Below, piece by piece: positions 10,278 to 21,656 of a stretch of 64,000 nucleotides of DNA. The stretch comes from Poecilobothrus nobilitatus. Lineage: Eukaryota > Arthropoda > Insecta > Diptera > Dolichopodidae. Where the stretch lies: contig OX352773.1 in NCBI GenBank assembly GCA_947095535.1, positions 167,598,438-167,662,437 on the forward strand, read 5' to 3'. The notes beneath the pieces were generated by a model that was given only the letters and a program-made list of their open reading frames with translations, was not told where the DNA came from and ran no database searches. Position 1 is the first letter of the stretch, and every line of letters starts with the position of its first letter. The translations under genes and the position numbers were made by a program.

Positions 10278-12396
10278 TAAACTAACAAAAATAAAACAAA
10301 ACAATTATAAGAATTAAAAAAATGTTAGTTTTGGTATTTGAAGAGAAAATTTTTACGGTATACTTAAGTTGAATTCTGGCCTAATTGTCACTTTTACGAA
10401 TTACACTAACTTTAGTTCGTTAAATAGTAAATATATTTCATTTATTTTTGTTCTCACTCAAAGTATGTGAACCAACTGGTTAGGAGTTTAATAAAATTAA
10501 CTTATTCATGTTAATTTTGTTCACATATCGTTATTTGTGTAGGTTCGCACCTTTAATTAACAAAGCTAAAAAGTTTAAATTTCAAAATATATTACATATA
10601 TTTAATTCTAAATGAAGTTGCGGTTATACTCTTCTTGGAAACTGTCATCAATATAGAAATATAAAATTTATTTTCGTTCAGTTTCTTTCAAATCTATATT
10701 CATACTAGTATGTAGACCTTTCAAGTTTAGATCTTTCCAAGAGACTTTCAAATCTATATTTATACTAGTTGTAGACCTTTCTTATTTTCTTATCCATTAA
10801 GTCAGTGTGTAGTTATGTAGTATATTATGTAGTTTAGTTAAAAAGCAGTGCAGTTTATATATATTTGGGTGAAAGATTTTTACCAGTACATAGTTTGAAT
10901 ACACCTCTCATGCTGAAATTTAAATCTCCCTAATTTTTTTTTTAGTTTTTGCATGTACTTTTTGGTAAACCCCTGTGTTATATCATACGTGTTTATTATA
11001 CATACTTTGTTAAGGTGTATATATTTTAGTATAGTTTAATAGTTTTGAATTATTATTGTAATTTTTTTTTTTCGTCAAATAAAAAAAAAAATTAAATAAT
11101 AATATATATAATATTATATATTATATACTTTAATTGTAATTTGTAAATAATGTGGATAGAATTTAGGAGGGTAGCTTTATATTTTGTTTTGATTTGCCTA
11201 ATTTAAGTCAAATGTCGCGTAATAAAATGATTTTTTCAGAAAATTTACATGGTTCATAAAACGTTTTTTTTTTTTTTTTTTTTTTGTAGGTATTATATTA
11301 TATTTATTAAAGTACATATATTATTTTATACATAATAATATTTAATTTAATTGCAAAAATTTAATAGTTTAGTATTATTTATTACTAAAAATAATTGAAA
11401 TAACAATAATTGAGTGGCTGGTTTAGTTTAAATTGATTTGTTTATCACTATATTAAGGTGATAAATTTAATAAAAAATAAAATATGTAGATACATACCTA
11501 TTATAAAAATTATTTTAAATTTGTTAAGTTAATATTTATTGTAACATTAAACAATCGAGAATTATTGAAAATAAAATAAATAACGTGTAATATGCTGCAT
11601 TTATTTCGAGCTTGAATTCGCGCTCATGTAAAGTTTCTCTTAATTGTTCATAGCAAAATAGTCAACAGGCGAGGAGTTGAAATATATGTACGATTGGAAA
11701 ACTGGTTCATAAAGCATTAAATATGTAGAAGAAAATATACCGAAATATTTTAAAATATCCCATGATAAAGAGAAAATTCACCGTGTCACAACAAAATTCA
11801 AAAGTATATATGCATTTAAAAAGAAGAATATTTACTTTTGGCTGTCTTTAAATATGTTTAAAGTGTAAATATTATATTTACTTTGTATTTATTTTTATTT
11901 CATCATCACTTTTGATATACATAATTTAATTTCTTAATTATGTATTCATATATTTTTATGTTTACATGAACCGATGAAATTTCTGCCGTCTGCTGTGTAT
12001 TATTATAAACTTATGGTTCGGGTCTCTGGAGCATAAAAAACATTATGGCTCTCGTAAAAAATTATAAAAAGAGTATATATTAATTAAGAGATAAATATTT
12101 AATTTGAATGTTTGTTATTTGCCAGATAATATAGATCAAGATGAACCTACTTTTATGCTTCCATATTACATATTTACTTTATACATTTTATGGATTGTAC
12201 TCCAACCACCTGTAGTTATTTGCACATATTTTTTTTTTTATTTCTTAATATGGTATTTGAAACAGATATTTATCTTTAAACCGTTATTTATATTTTAAAC
12301 AGTCATGGTCTTATTTATATTTTAAACAGTCTTTTTTTTACTTATCAGTCACCTTTAATTTTTTTCTTTTTTTTTTCGGCATTTTAAATCTATTCT
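10278..12396. other. AT-rich region with a small tandem duplication, no gene seen
   Basis: A direct duplication of about 59 bp occurs at 10686-10785, where CTTTCAAATCTATATT.ATACTAG is followed by GTAGACCTTTC twice. Long T and A runs lie near 11060-11290. The 64-codon frame at 12104-12298 has a start and hydrophobic composition but no homology, splice context or conserved motif that I recognise. Confidence 0.5.
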
Positions 12397-12897
12397 TATA
12401 CCGGTACGAACAGAAATTCCACTATACCGAACTTCCATTATGCCTGTACGACTATAATTCTAAGGGTATAATAAATTTGTCATTACATTTGTGACATTAC
12501 AGAGGACGAAATAGATATGGCAAGTATACCTATATGTTCTTCCTCAGTGTTCAGTCTTGAGTCAATTTAGCTATATGAATCCGTCTGCCTGTTGGTTCAC
12601 ATGGTAACTGAAAAAATAATAGAGTTACAATTCTGCAATTTATATCAATTTATTTTTATATACATAAATACCTGCTTTGCTACTTATATTCAACAAATTC
12701 GATAGTCAAGTTCGCGTAGCTGCCATACATTTTTTTTTTATATGACAATAGATCAGTATCAGTATGGCTAATTAAAGTCTAGGTATCTGAAATTTTGTAA
12801 AAAATTAATAAATTTAATCGAAACAGCATATGTATGTATGTATATTATGTTTGTGCGGTGATCCTACAGTTGACACAGTTAACTATGTACTCTTCCC
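12397..12897 (+). repeat. Family B repeat copy
   Basis: It opens with ATACCGGTACGAAC, then TACGACTATAATTCTAAGGG and TATAATAAATTTGTCATTAC, as at 57774. It ends with the conserved small hairpin AGTTGACACAGTTAACT (12868-12884) followed by CTCTTCCCC. It is non-coding. Compare 17321, 57774 and 63347. Confidence 0.65.
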
Positions 12898-14280
12898 CAT
12901 TTATATGGTCTTACACGTAAATTTATTTAATTCAAAAATGTAATTTGAAATTTAAAACTTTAAACTGAATCTAAAGTATTAATTTTAAATAAAATTTTTT
13001 TTATTTCTGAAATACGCGTACAATTCAAATTGGAAATGGAAACATGGAAATAGGTTTAAAATTACATCTATAGTTTAAAAATTGGTCTAAAGTTTAAAAA
13101 TGTACTAAAACTAAAACATAGTTAAGTGCTAAAATAAATTTTATGACAAAAAAAAAAAAAAAAACAATCCGTTGTATAAGAAAAACTTCAACACCTAAAA
13201 TCGATTTTTCTTTTTGAGATGATAGTGTTTCGGACAGAAAAGGACTCTGGCGCTGAATTAAAAATTTCATTATTAAAATTGGCAGATCCACTTTTTAAAT
13301 ATTCAGTATATAATTTTTTATTTAATAAATAAAACTTCTTATTATTTTTTCGTTTATTTACATAGCAAATACATTATTTATACTTGACATAAAAATCGAT
13401 ATTTTTCCATTGTACTGAAGTTATATATTTTTGTTTTTGTTTGTCCATTAAAGAGACTATAAAAACTTGTTTGTTTGGAAAACTTACATTGCAATTTAAA
13501 TTTATTAAGGAAATTATTTTTATTTTTCTTTAATTGAAGCAGCGACGTGCCATTATCTTTCACTACTGAAAAGTCTTTAAACTTTTATGATTATTTAATG
13601 GGATTGTTTTAATGAATCATGGATTTATTGTTCTTTAAATATATTAATATGTATGTATGTACATAGATTTGACTTTCAAATTGTGAATTTTGTATTCGTT
13701 TAAATGGACAGAAGAACTAAAAGGGAAATTGAGCTTTCATTTCTAAAGAAAAAAGAATTAACACTTACTTGTTATAAATCAAATATTTTCAATATTTACT
13801 CTTCTCTAATTTTAATGTACACCTTTTTTATTATCATTTTAAAAGTCTCTATTGAAATTATTTCAATAGTGTATTTGTAAATAATGTAATAAAACAAAAG
13901 GAATCGAAATATGAAATGAAATCATAAGCCGAACATGGAGAAAAACAATTGTTTTTCAAAAAACAAAGAAAGTTTCAATATGAAACATGCCTGCTTAGAA
14001 TAGACCTTTGTTAGAGAGAGGAGATTCGAGTCAACATTTAAAAACTTTTTACTTTTAGCTGAATAGAAGATACTTCACTTAAAACAAATGGACTGCTATA
14101 TTTTATATAATATAATAGGAATTTAAAAAATAAAAAAAGAAAACATGGTACGCCGATCGATATACACTATAGGTATTGTTTACAGTATGTATATAAAAAC
14201 TGATGTTACAGACCAAATTTAATACAAAGTAATTAATAAATAAAAATCGATTAATCGATTAATTAATAAATTATCGATTA
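12898..14280. other. AT-rich spacer, no gene seen
   Basis: Two short minus-strand frames (13094-13291, 13378-13563) lack any recognisable motif and have the composition of translated AT-rich spacer. Nothing else was seen. Confidence 0.5.
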
Positions 14281-14488
14281 TTGGGCAGTTTACGAAATCT
14301 CTGGTTTCAAAATCTCTTTAACACCAAATAATTTTTTTTCATTGATTAAAGATTACCTACTTAAAATAAAGCCGAAATGCACTTTTTTTTTGGTTTTATT
14401 TCAATTACACATTTGAAATAAAGTCAAAATCAAAAACTTTTTGTTTTCGACTTATTTAATTTTTCAAAAAGAAATAAAGCCAAAATTC

Positions 14489-14892
14489 ACAAGGCAGAAT
14501 GTAAACGATTTTTAAAGGCGCACGCATTTTTTAAAAAAAATTTTACCGGTGCCTAAGTTACAGGTGTTTAAAAATGACAAAATTTAAATTTTTGAGCCTT
14601 AATAGACCTATAATAGAACATTTAGACCTATAATAGAACAACTTAAACTAATTCTAAAAAATCTTTGTTCTCTTAAAATTTTAAAGTTTGAAGGACTGTA
14701 TCTTCGTAATGGATAGGGCTATATGAAAAAGTTGTTCTAAACATTAATTTTTTTCTAAGACCAATCAGATGGTTAAAATTTCATTGCTTCTATCTTTACT
14801 GGTGTAGAAGTTTTGTAAACAGGCGAACGGACGGGCCGAATGAAACTAATAGTCAAATTTTTTCAAAATTTTTTTGGAAATGTGCTAAAAAG
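14489..14892 (+). repeat. Family A repeat, internally deleted copy
   Basis: It begins ACAAGGCAGAATGTAAAC and ends TTTGGAAATGTGCTAAAAA, the two family A ends, but is only about 0.4 kb because the middle is missing. It is bracketed by AAAGAAATAAAGCCAAAATT and AAAAAGAAATAAAGTCAAAA, suggesting insertion into an older AAATAAAG(C/T)CAAAA tandem array (14360-14480 and 14890-14910). Confidence 0.65.
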
Positions 14893-15008
14893 AAATAAAG
14901 TCAAAAATATTTTTTAACTGGTATACCTTTCATTAAATTTTAATTCCAATTTTCTCTTTTAATTTTAAAATCTATTCAAGTTATTGATTTTACATTTATG
15001 TATTACAA

Positions 15009-15790
15009 CAACAAGGTATTTAAAATATTGAGAGCTACCGCCCCGAAACGCGCGCTAATTATTGGAAAAGGAGAGTTCAAACCAATTATGATCAGATCCA
15101 ACCGTAGGTAACCAATTTTAAAATCCTTACTAATTGTATTTTGGCATATTATGTACATATTTTGACCAGCTCTAAAATGTATTTTAAAAAATACTGTTTT
15201 TGTTTTTTTTTTCAAACATAAAAATTCGACATTTTCTTTAGCAAATTTTTTTCGACATTTCATGTTTAAAATATTTTGGCTATTCGACATTTTTTTTTTC
15301 GAAAAAATTATTAACTTCCAATAGTTCTCGTATTTTTTCCATTTCTACTATGCGAGATTTTTTCAAAAATATTGCGAAAACTCTAGATTTTGAGACACGA
15401 GATTTTGACACGCGAGATTTAAAAACTGAGATTTTCAAGCACGAGATTTTAATTGGTGAAAGCTATACGTAAGCTTGCGTGTCAAAATTTCGTATCTTAA
15501 ATTTTCGCGACTTAAAATTTCGTATCTCACAAATCTCATGTTTTAAGATCTCGCAATTTCTTTATATTCTTCCAAAAATATCGTGGAAAAGTAAAAATGA
15601 AAATTATGATAATCTTACAATATTTCAATTGAAAAATTCCAACCCCTGGTTGTTTTTAATAACATATATGTACATATTCAATAACAAAGCATTTAAAATA
15701 GTGAGTGATGCTGGTTGTTTTTAACAACACACATATTCAATAACAAAACTTTTAAAATAGTGAGTGATGCCGCCCCCGAACCCGCACTAA
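15009..15790. repeat. Direct-repeat-flanked foldback minisatellite
   Basis: The inner part (about 15340-15570) contains left units of about 16 bp, such as GCGAGATTTTGACAC, and right units in inverse orientation, such as GTGTCAAAATTTCGTATC, so the block folds on itself. The outer part is bounded by similar direct repeats: ATTTAAAATATTGAGAGC..CCGCCCCGAA at 15017-15048, and TTTTAAAATAGTGAGTGATG followed by CCGCCCCCGAA near 15750-15782. A further partial copy lies near 15690. Reading frames at 15003-15290 and 15479-15724 only traverse the repeats. Confidence 0.55.
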
Positions 15791-16017
15791 ATAAATTATT
15801 AACAAGGAATAACAGTCCTGATTTTATTGATTGAACATAAGAGCTGTCGTTCTAAATCCCATCTTGTACTTGCAGCTATACATATAAGTTAAGATTTTGT
15901 CGTGTTTTAATTATGTTGTGTTTGGATTGTATTATGTTTCTATATTTTGAATTTGTTAAAATAAAAAAGGCTAGGAATTAATAATTGAGCCATGTTGTAG
16001 AGTTACCATTTTTAAAA

Positions 16018-17250
16018 TTTCACGAAACTGCAAGATTTTAAAAGATGAGATTTTGAGACGGGATTTTGTATTTTGTATTTTTACTCCATAAAAAGAAACC
16101 AGAAATAAAATGTTGGGTAGCCATATTCCATAGATTCAAAAATTTAATATTTATTTAGGTATTTAATAATTTGACGTTTAAAAAAAAATTAAACAAAAAA
16201 AAAAAAAAACAAATTTAAATATGATTGTGATAATCATAGGCACAGAATTAGTATCAAATTTTTCAATTAAACTGAAATATTGTAAAGTAGAAAAGTTCTA
16301 GATTTTTTTTCTAATTTCATGTACCTATTCGTGAAACTTCCAGTAAAATTATTATCAATTATAAAATAAATAAACATGATAATCAGGAGATTCCAATTAA
16401 AAAGTACAAAAACATTTTAATTTATTTCATTTTCTTGTTGTTTTCTAAAAATAAATTAAAAAAAGAAAAAAAAAAAATTATACGAAATTTTACTAAATAA
16501 TTATAAATAATAAATGAGTAAATTGTGACAATTTAACACCATTTGTGATACCTAGTTTAAACTAATTTTCTTTTCAAGTCATGATTTTCAAGATTATATT
16601 TTTGTATATGCATTAAATACAAATAAATTCAAATGCCTCTGACGTAGTTGCTATGACTTAATCTAAAAAAATACAAAGAAAAAAAATTTTTTAATTTATG
16701 ACTCATATATTCATATGAATTATCATCCGTTGAAAAATAAATAATGATACCAATGCAGTATGTGCATATGTAACACTAAGATTTTTTAAAGTCACACATT
16801 CCTAAATTTAAAGTTAATTAATTCAAAAAAATGATTTTAACAGGAATTTCCATTTTTCTTGGGGTTTTTTTAATTGCGAAGCAAATGAGACATGATTTTT
16901 TAATGTCGAGAAAACTGTAATTATTTAAGAAAACCCCTTTATAGCTTAGGCATAATACTTGTAAAAATATAATGTTTGAAATTTAATTTTAACATGTCAG
17001 TTATAAAAAATCTACCAGATTTAATCTCAGGGAATTAATGTTTTGCAGGGTTGTAATAGAAAATCTTTTAGTATCGTTCAATACCCTAAAATAGAGAAGG
17101 AAATTAACATTTCTCTTTTTTTTATTTCCATTTATATAGTGTCTTTTAAAAATAATAGGTTTTGTCTTTAGTTATAAAGTTTATAAAATTTAGTGTCTTT
17201 TGATGTTTTCGGAATAAAAAGATTTGAACAAAATTTAAACTCTGATATAT
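16018..17250. other. AT-rich spacer with one minisatellite patch, no gene seen
   Basis: At 16018-16075 there are GATGAGATTTTGAGACGGGA-type units resembling those at 15.4 and 21.2 kb. The rest is AT-rich without coding signal. Confidence 0.45.
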
Positions 17251-17252
17251 AA

Positions 17253-19230
17253 CATTTTTACTTTAACTAAAGACTTTTTTACTTTAAGTGAATATTTTCT
17301 ACTTTGAGTCAAGACATTTTTATACCCGTACGATAGGATCGGGTATAATAAAATTACTCCTCCGTTTGTAACACCTCGAAATAAGCGAGCTAGATATACC
17401 TTCAAAGATATGGATCGGATCAGAAAAAAATTCTAAGACTTTTGAGCCATGTCCGTCCGTCCGTCCGTCCGTCCGTCCGTCAGCACGCTAACTCAAAAAC
17501 TAAGAAAGCTAGAATCTTGAAATTTACACAAAATATTTTGGGAGTAATTTGTAGGTTCCCTATTTTTTTTGGTTGAGTTTGGACCAAGCCTTAGGGTAGC
17601 TCTCGAACACCTAACTTTTAGATCCCCACATTTTTTTGCAATAGAGCTATGAAATTTTAACTATTTATAGATCTCACAAAAATATTAATTTTATTTTTAA
17701 TAACTTTTTTTTGTAGCCCCACCCGTTACGGAGCTACAGCTCCCCAAAGGTTCAAAAACGCTCTATATTTAAATTGTTATAGCACAAGTTGTATAAGGTA
17801 TATCTTCATTTTGAAAACGCCAAACGATTACTACTTTCATTAGCTTTAAAAGTATATATACAATAAATATATATTTTTGGCATACGGTGTCTTAATTTAC
17901 CGTTATGCGAAACTCAAATTTTGCAAAATCCTTTAACCCTTCCATCTTCTAAACGGTTAAAGTTGGAAACTTGAAATTTTGACAGAAGTTAGATCTTTGA
18001 AAATTAGTATGAGTCATTTCAGAAATTTTTTTTGTATCACCCCCGGTTTAGGAGCTGTAAGGGGTCAAAAACTGAAAATTTTCTTATTTTTAAACACCTG
18101 TAACTTGAACACCTGTTAAAATTTTTTTGAAGTAATACACAAAAATTAAAGCTCCAACATTATACTTTTATTTCTGTTAACAACTTTTTTTAATAATATA
18201 GGGTTACTTTATAATTGACGAAAGTGTTACTTGATTTTTTCAAATTTTCTAACAAATTTCTTCAACAAATTTTTTGCATTTTGTTTTACTCGATAATTTG
18301 AAATTGTTGAGGATATAATGCGCAGTACAAAAAAATGTAATTAAATAAACAACATAACGGTTGCTTGAAGAATTTTTATTTATATGGTATTAATATATAT
18401 ACATACTTATATAATATCATGTTTATTTACATATCGTATATGTCACTAGTGAATGAATGATAAGAGTATAGATGTATATTATATAGCGCCGTATTTACAT
18501 ACATATATGTATTTTATTGTACTTATAAGAAATTATTCTGTCAATGGAATATTTAAATATAATATAATATAATATTTAAAATTATATTTACTGTTTTATA
18601 CTTAGTAAATTTAATATACATTTACCGCTTAGTATTAAATGGTACTATAGAATATTTGAAAAAGTTTTGGATTGATAATCGTTATGTGGAAGGTTAGAAT
18701 CTGCTTTTGAAGAATGTACATATAAACATATAGCTTGAATATATGTACAACCCATAGTTCTAGAAATTATAAAATTCACCCAAATTATTATAAAATACTA
18801 AAATATTAAAAAAATAATATTGTAAGCAGAGTGACAGGCTGTGAACATACTAACGGTTCGTACGGGTATCTAAGAGTTGACAAAGTCAACTGTATTCTTC
18901 CTCGTTATTTTAAATACAGAATCTTTACTTCAGTAAATTGAGTTGTACATAAATATATAAATATTTAATATACATTATATATTTAATTTATGTAATTCAC
19001 AAATGATTATGAGATTATGTATATTTGGAGATTTTGGATCAGATATTTATGTATATATATATATACATATATGCATGTAATGTTTTACTTTAATTTTTAT
19101 ATCTTCACTTAAAGTAAAAAAATCCTCATTTGAACTAAAAATTTCCTCACTTGAAGTAAAATATCTTCATTTAAAGTAAAAATGTCTTCACTTAAAGTAA
19201 AAATTGTTTTTTGTTAAAGTAAAAAAAAGG
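17253..19230. repeat. Large foldback element with 21-bp minisatellite inverted ends
   Basis: The left end (17253-17320) has about three 21-bp units of the type TTTTACTTTAAGTGAATAT. The right end (19085-19230) has about six units of the inverse type CTTCACTTAAAGTAAAAATG. The last right units and the reverse complement of the left end agree in order and spacing. Inverted termini made of short tandem repeats are the hallmark of Foldback (FB)-type elements. The interior is mostly a family B/A composite (separate entry). No transposase frame is present. Confidence 0.6.
17321..18905. repeat. Family B/A composite repeat inside the foldback
   Basis: It starts TATACCCGTACGATAGGATC and GGGTATAATAAAA, with a (GTCC)n run at 17453-17482. 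It then passes into family A-like text (CGTTACGGAGCTACAGC, TTATGCGAAACTC, CACCTGTAACTTGAACACC) to about 18235. The distal end GGTTCGTACGGGTATC (18855-18870) is the reverse complement of the start, so family B has terminal inverted repeats of about 12 bp. A 7-bp-stem hairpin, AGTTGACAAAGTCAACT, lies at 18875-18891. Confidence 0.6.
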
Positions 19231-20756
19231 AATAACTACAAGGGTTTTTCAGAATTTTGACATCTGTAGCTTAGATTGGATAACATAAATAATAGTATAG
19301 GACTATATGCAAAACAAAATATTATTAAATTATTTTAAAATTATTTTTCTTTATATTGAATCGTGTAGTTACAATTTTTATAAAAAAACAAACGGACTAA
19401 ATTTTTAGTAATAAATAAACTGAAACTAAAAAGTACATTTTTAAATTAAAACAAACAATTAAAATGTATTTTCCTAAAAACAAAACATTTTAATTGTTTG
19501 TTTATACGAATGCATATATTATATTATATGGTATATAACATACATACACAGACATACATTAGTATTTTTAGTTAACATTATTAAATGTTAACTTTTTCAT
19601 AGCCATAACCAGCCATAACATTTATAATAATAATTGTTATAACCATAACAGTTATCAGCTTTTTAATAGTATAATTTTATGGTATGTTTTTGTTACTCCT
19701 ATTTTACGTTCACACTTCAGCAGTTCAGTAGTTCAGACTCGCACAAAAATGTATAAAATGTTAATATGTGTAAAATATAAGCTGTATATTATTATGATAC
19801 TTTAGGTATGTAGGTATGTAATGTTAAATTAAATTAACACTAGTTATTTGTGAACACATGATTTTAATTTGTACAAACATACATACATATGTACATACAT
19901 ATACTTTTTTTTAAATATTATTTATATTTACTTTCTAAAAATTAGCATATCAAAATTTTTATATAAATAAACTGAGATATTTCGAAATTTTTTTATTATT
20001 TATAAGTAATTCATTAGATACAAATATAAAATAAGTATATCTACAGATATAAAAAAAAAAACAAAACTGAAAATATTTTTTTTAGGGCAAAACATTTTTT
20101 GGATAAAAAATAAAATATAAAGTTGAATAATTTTAGTTTATTATCAAGATTATTGTTAACTTTTTAAAATTTTTAAACAAAATTTTATTATTTTTAAGTT
20201 TCAAAATAATTATGTAAAATACTTTGGAAAAACATTAACCAAATAATAAAATAATTTCTTTTTGTTATATTGAATATTCAGGGATAGTTAACCTGACATT
20301 AAGCTCTTCAAATCCTACTTAGTAAGCTTAAAAGTTATCAGTCTTTCAACCTTAAATGAAAAATACCATGAAGACATACATCGAGACATACATCTTGTTT
20401 GAGTGGCAATTGTAAAGTTGATAAACTGAAAATGGCAGCATAAATTTCCAAATTCTCATAGGAAAGGAGAATCTCGGAGTTTCTATCACAACCTGTAAAA
20501 ATTGATGTCAACAATAGACTGATATACTTACAAACCCTAGCTGGTTTTCTATTAATAATTGCACTGTGGCCATACAGACTTGGTTTATATTAGATCTTAA
20601 GTGATCAACAAGACCCTTATCGTCTTAAATCGCTGCAATATCGGTAATGTAATATACATGCAAGAAGGTTAGGCCTTGCTTTATATAACTTTTTCAAAAG
20701 CTCCAAAGATCATAAGAAAAAGAAAAATCATTCGTTCATCTATATTGTGTGAATAT
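19231..20756. other. AT-rich spacer, no gene seen
   Basis: Less extreme AT composition at 20280-20700 hints at an old unrecognised insertion, but no open frame or known motif is seen. Confidence 0.4.
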
Positions 20757-21265
20757 CCTTTTGTTTCAAAATCTCTCGTTTTTTAAAAATCCCCCGTATC
20801 AAAATACTCAGTTTTGTTATCTATTATTATGTATTATCTCGTAAAATTCATTGTTTTGTAATACCCTTTTTCAAAATCCCATATTTTAGCATTTTTATTT
20901 TTAGTTTTTTTTTTTATTTTTAATTTAATCAGTATTTCTGTAAGAATAAAATTAAAAACAATGCAATAATTATAATAATTGTAAAGCAATTCAATCAGCA
21001 TTAAAATCAAAAATTGAATAAAAATAATTTGGGGAATTCCGATTTTGAAATATTATTTTGTAGTAATGCAGTTTTATTTAACGACAAAATCTTAATTTTT
21101 TTTTGTTTTTTTTTTTGTAATTTAGGCGCCCGAATGAAGTTTTGTTTAACAAAAAAATTCCTTTTTTGATACGGGTGATTTTAAAAACAGATATTTCGGA
21201 TTTTAAAAAGAGATTTTGAAACAAAGGATTTTGATTCGAGAGATTTTAAAAAAGGGATTTTAAAT
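20757..21265. repeat. Foldback element with AAATCTC-type minisatellite arms
   Basis: The left end reads TTTGTTTCAAAATCTCTCG, then TTAAAAATCCCCCGTATCAA. The right end reads TTTGATACGGGTGATTTTAA, then AGAGATTTTGAAACAAAGGA and GAGAGATTTTAAAAAAGGG. These are inverted relative to each other with the units in mirror order. The core of about 0.35 kb is AT-rich and non-coding. Confidence 0.65.
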
Positions 21266-21656
21266 TTCTATTTAATAGACTTACAGTGCTTTGTAATAAG
21301 CTTCTAATGGTTTAATTAGTAGGAAAACTGAACCATGGTATTACGATCGGTTTAAACTCGCCTAAATGTCTATCTGCAGATCCTTTCTACTCAACTACCT
21401 ACCTACCGATATTGTGTCTGAAATTTTCTGATTACCTATCACCAGTAATTCGGATATGAAAAAAAAACCACTCATCAAAGTTGTTTTATGATTAAAAGCT
21501 TGTTAGACCCAGACCAAAAAAAAGTAAGTGAAAAAATAAAATGTTAGTTAACATTTTTTGATTTAGTTTTTTCCCGCTCTGTATTTGAAATTTAAAGACT
21601 TCTATCGGACTATAGCGACTTTTTAGAAGGAATATAGCTTCTTTTGATTATTTACA
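21266..21656. other. Spacer, no gene seen
   Basis: No coding frame or recognisable element was seen. Confidence 0.4.

Noticed and set aside
12104..12298. 64-codon hydrophobic frame
   Set aside because: No signal peptide logic, homologous neighbour or splice context; composition matches translated AT-rich spacer.
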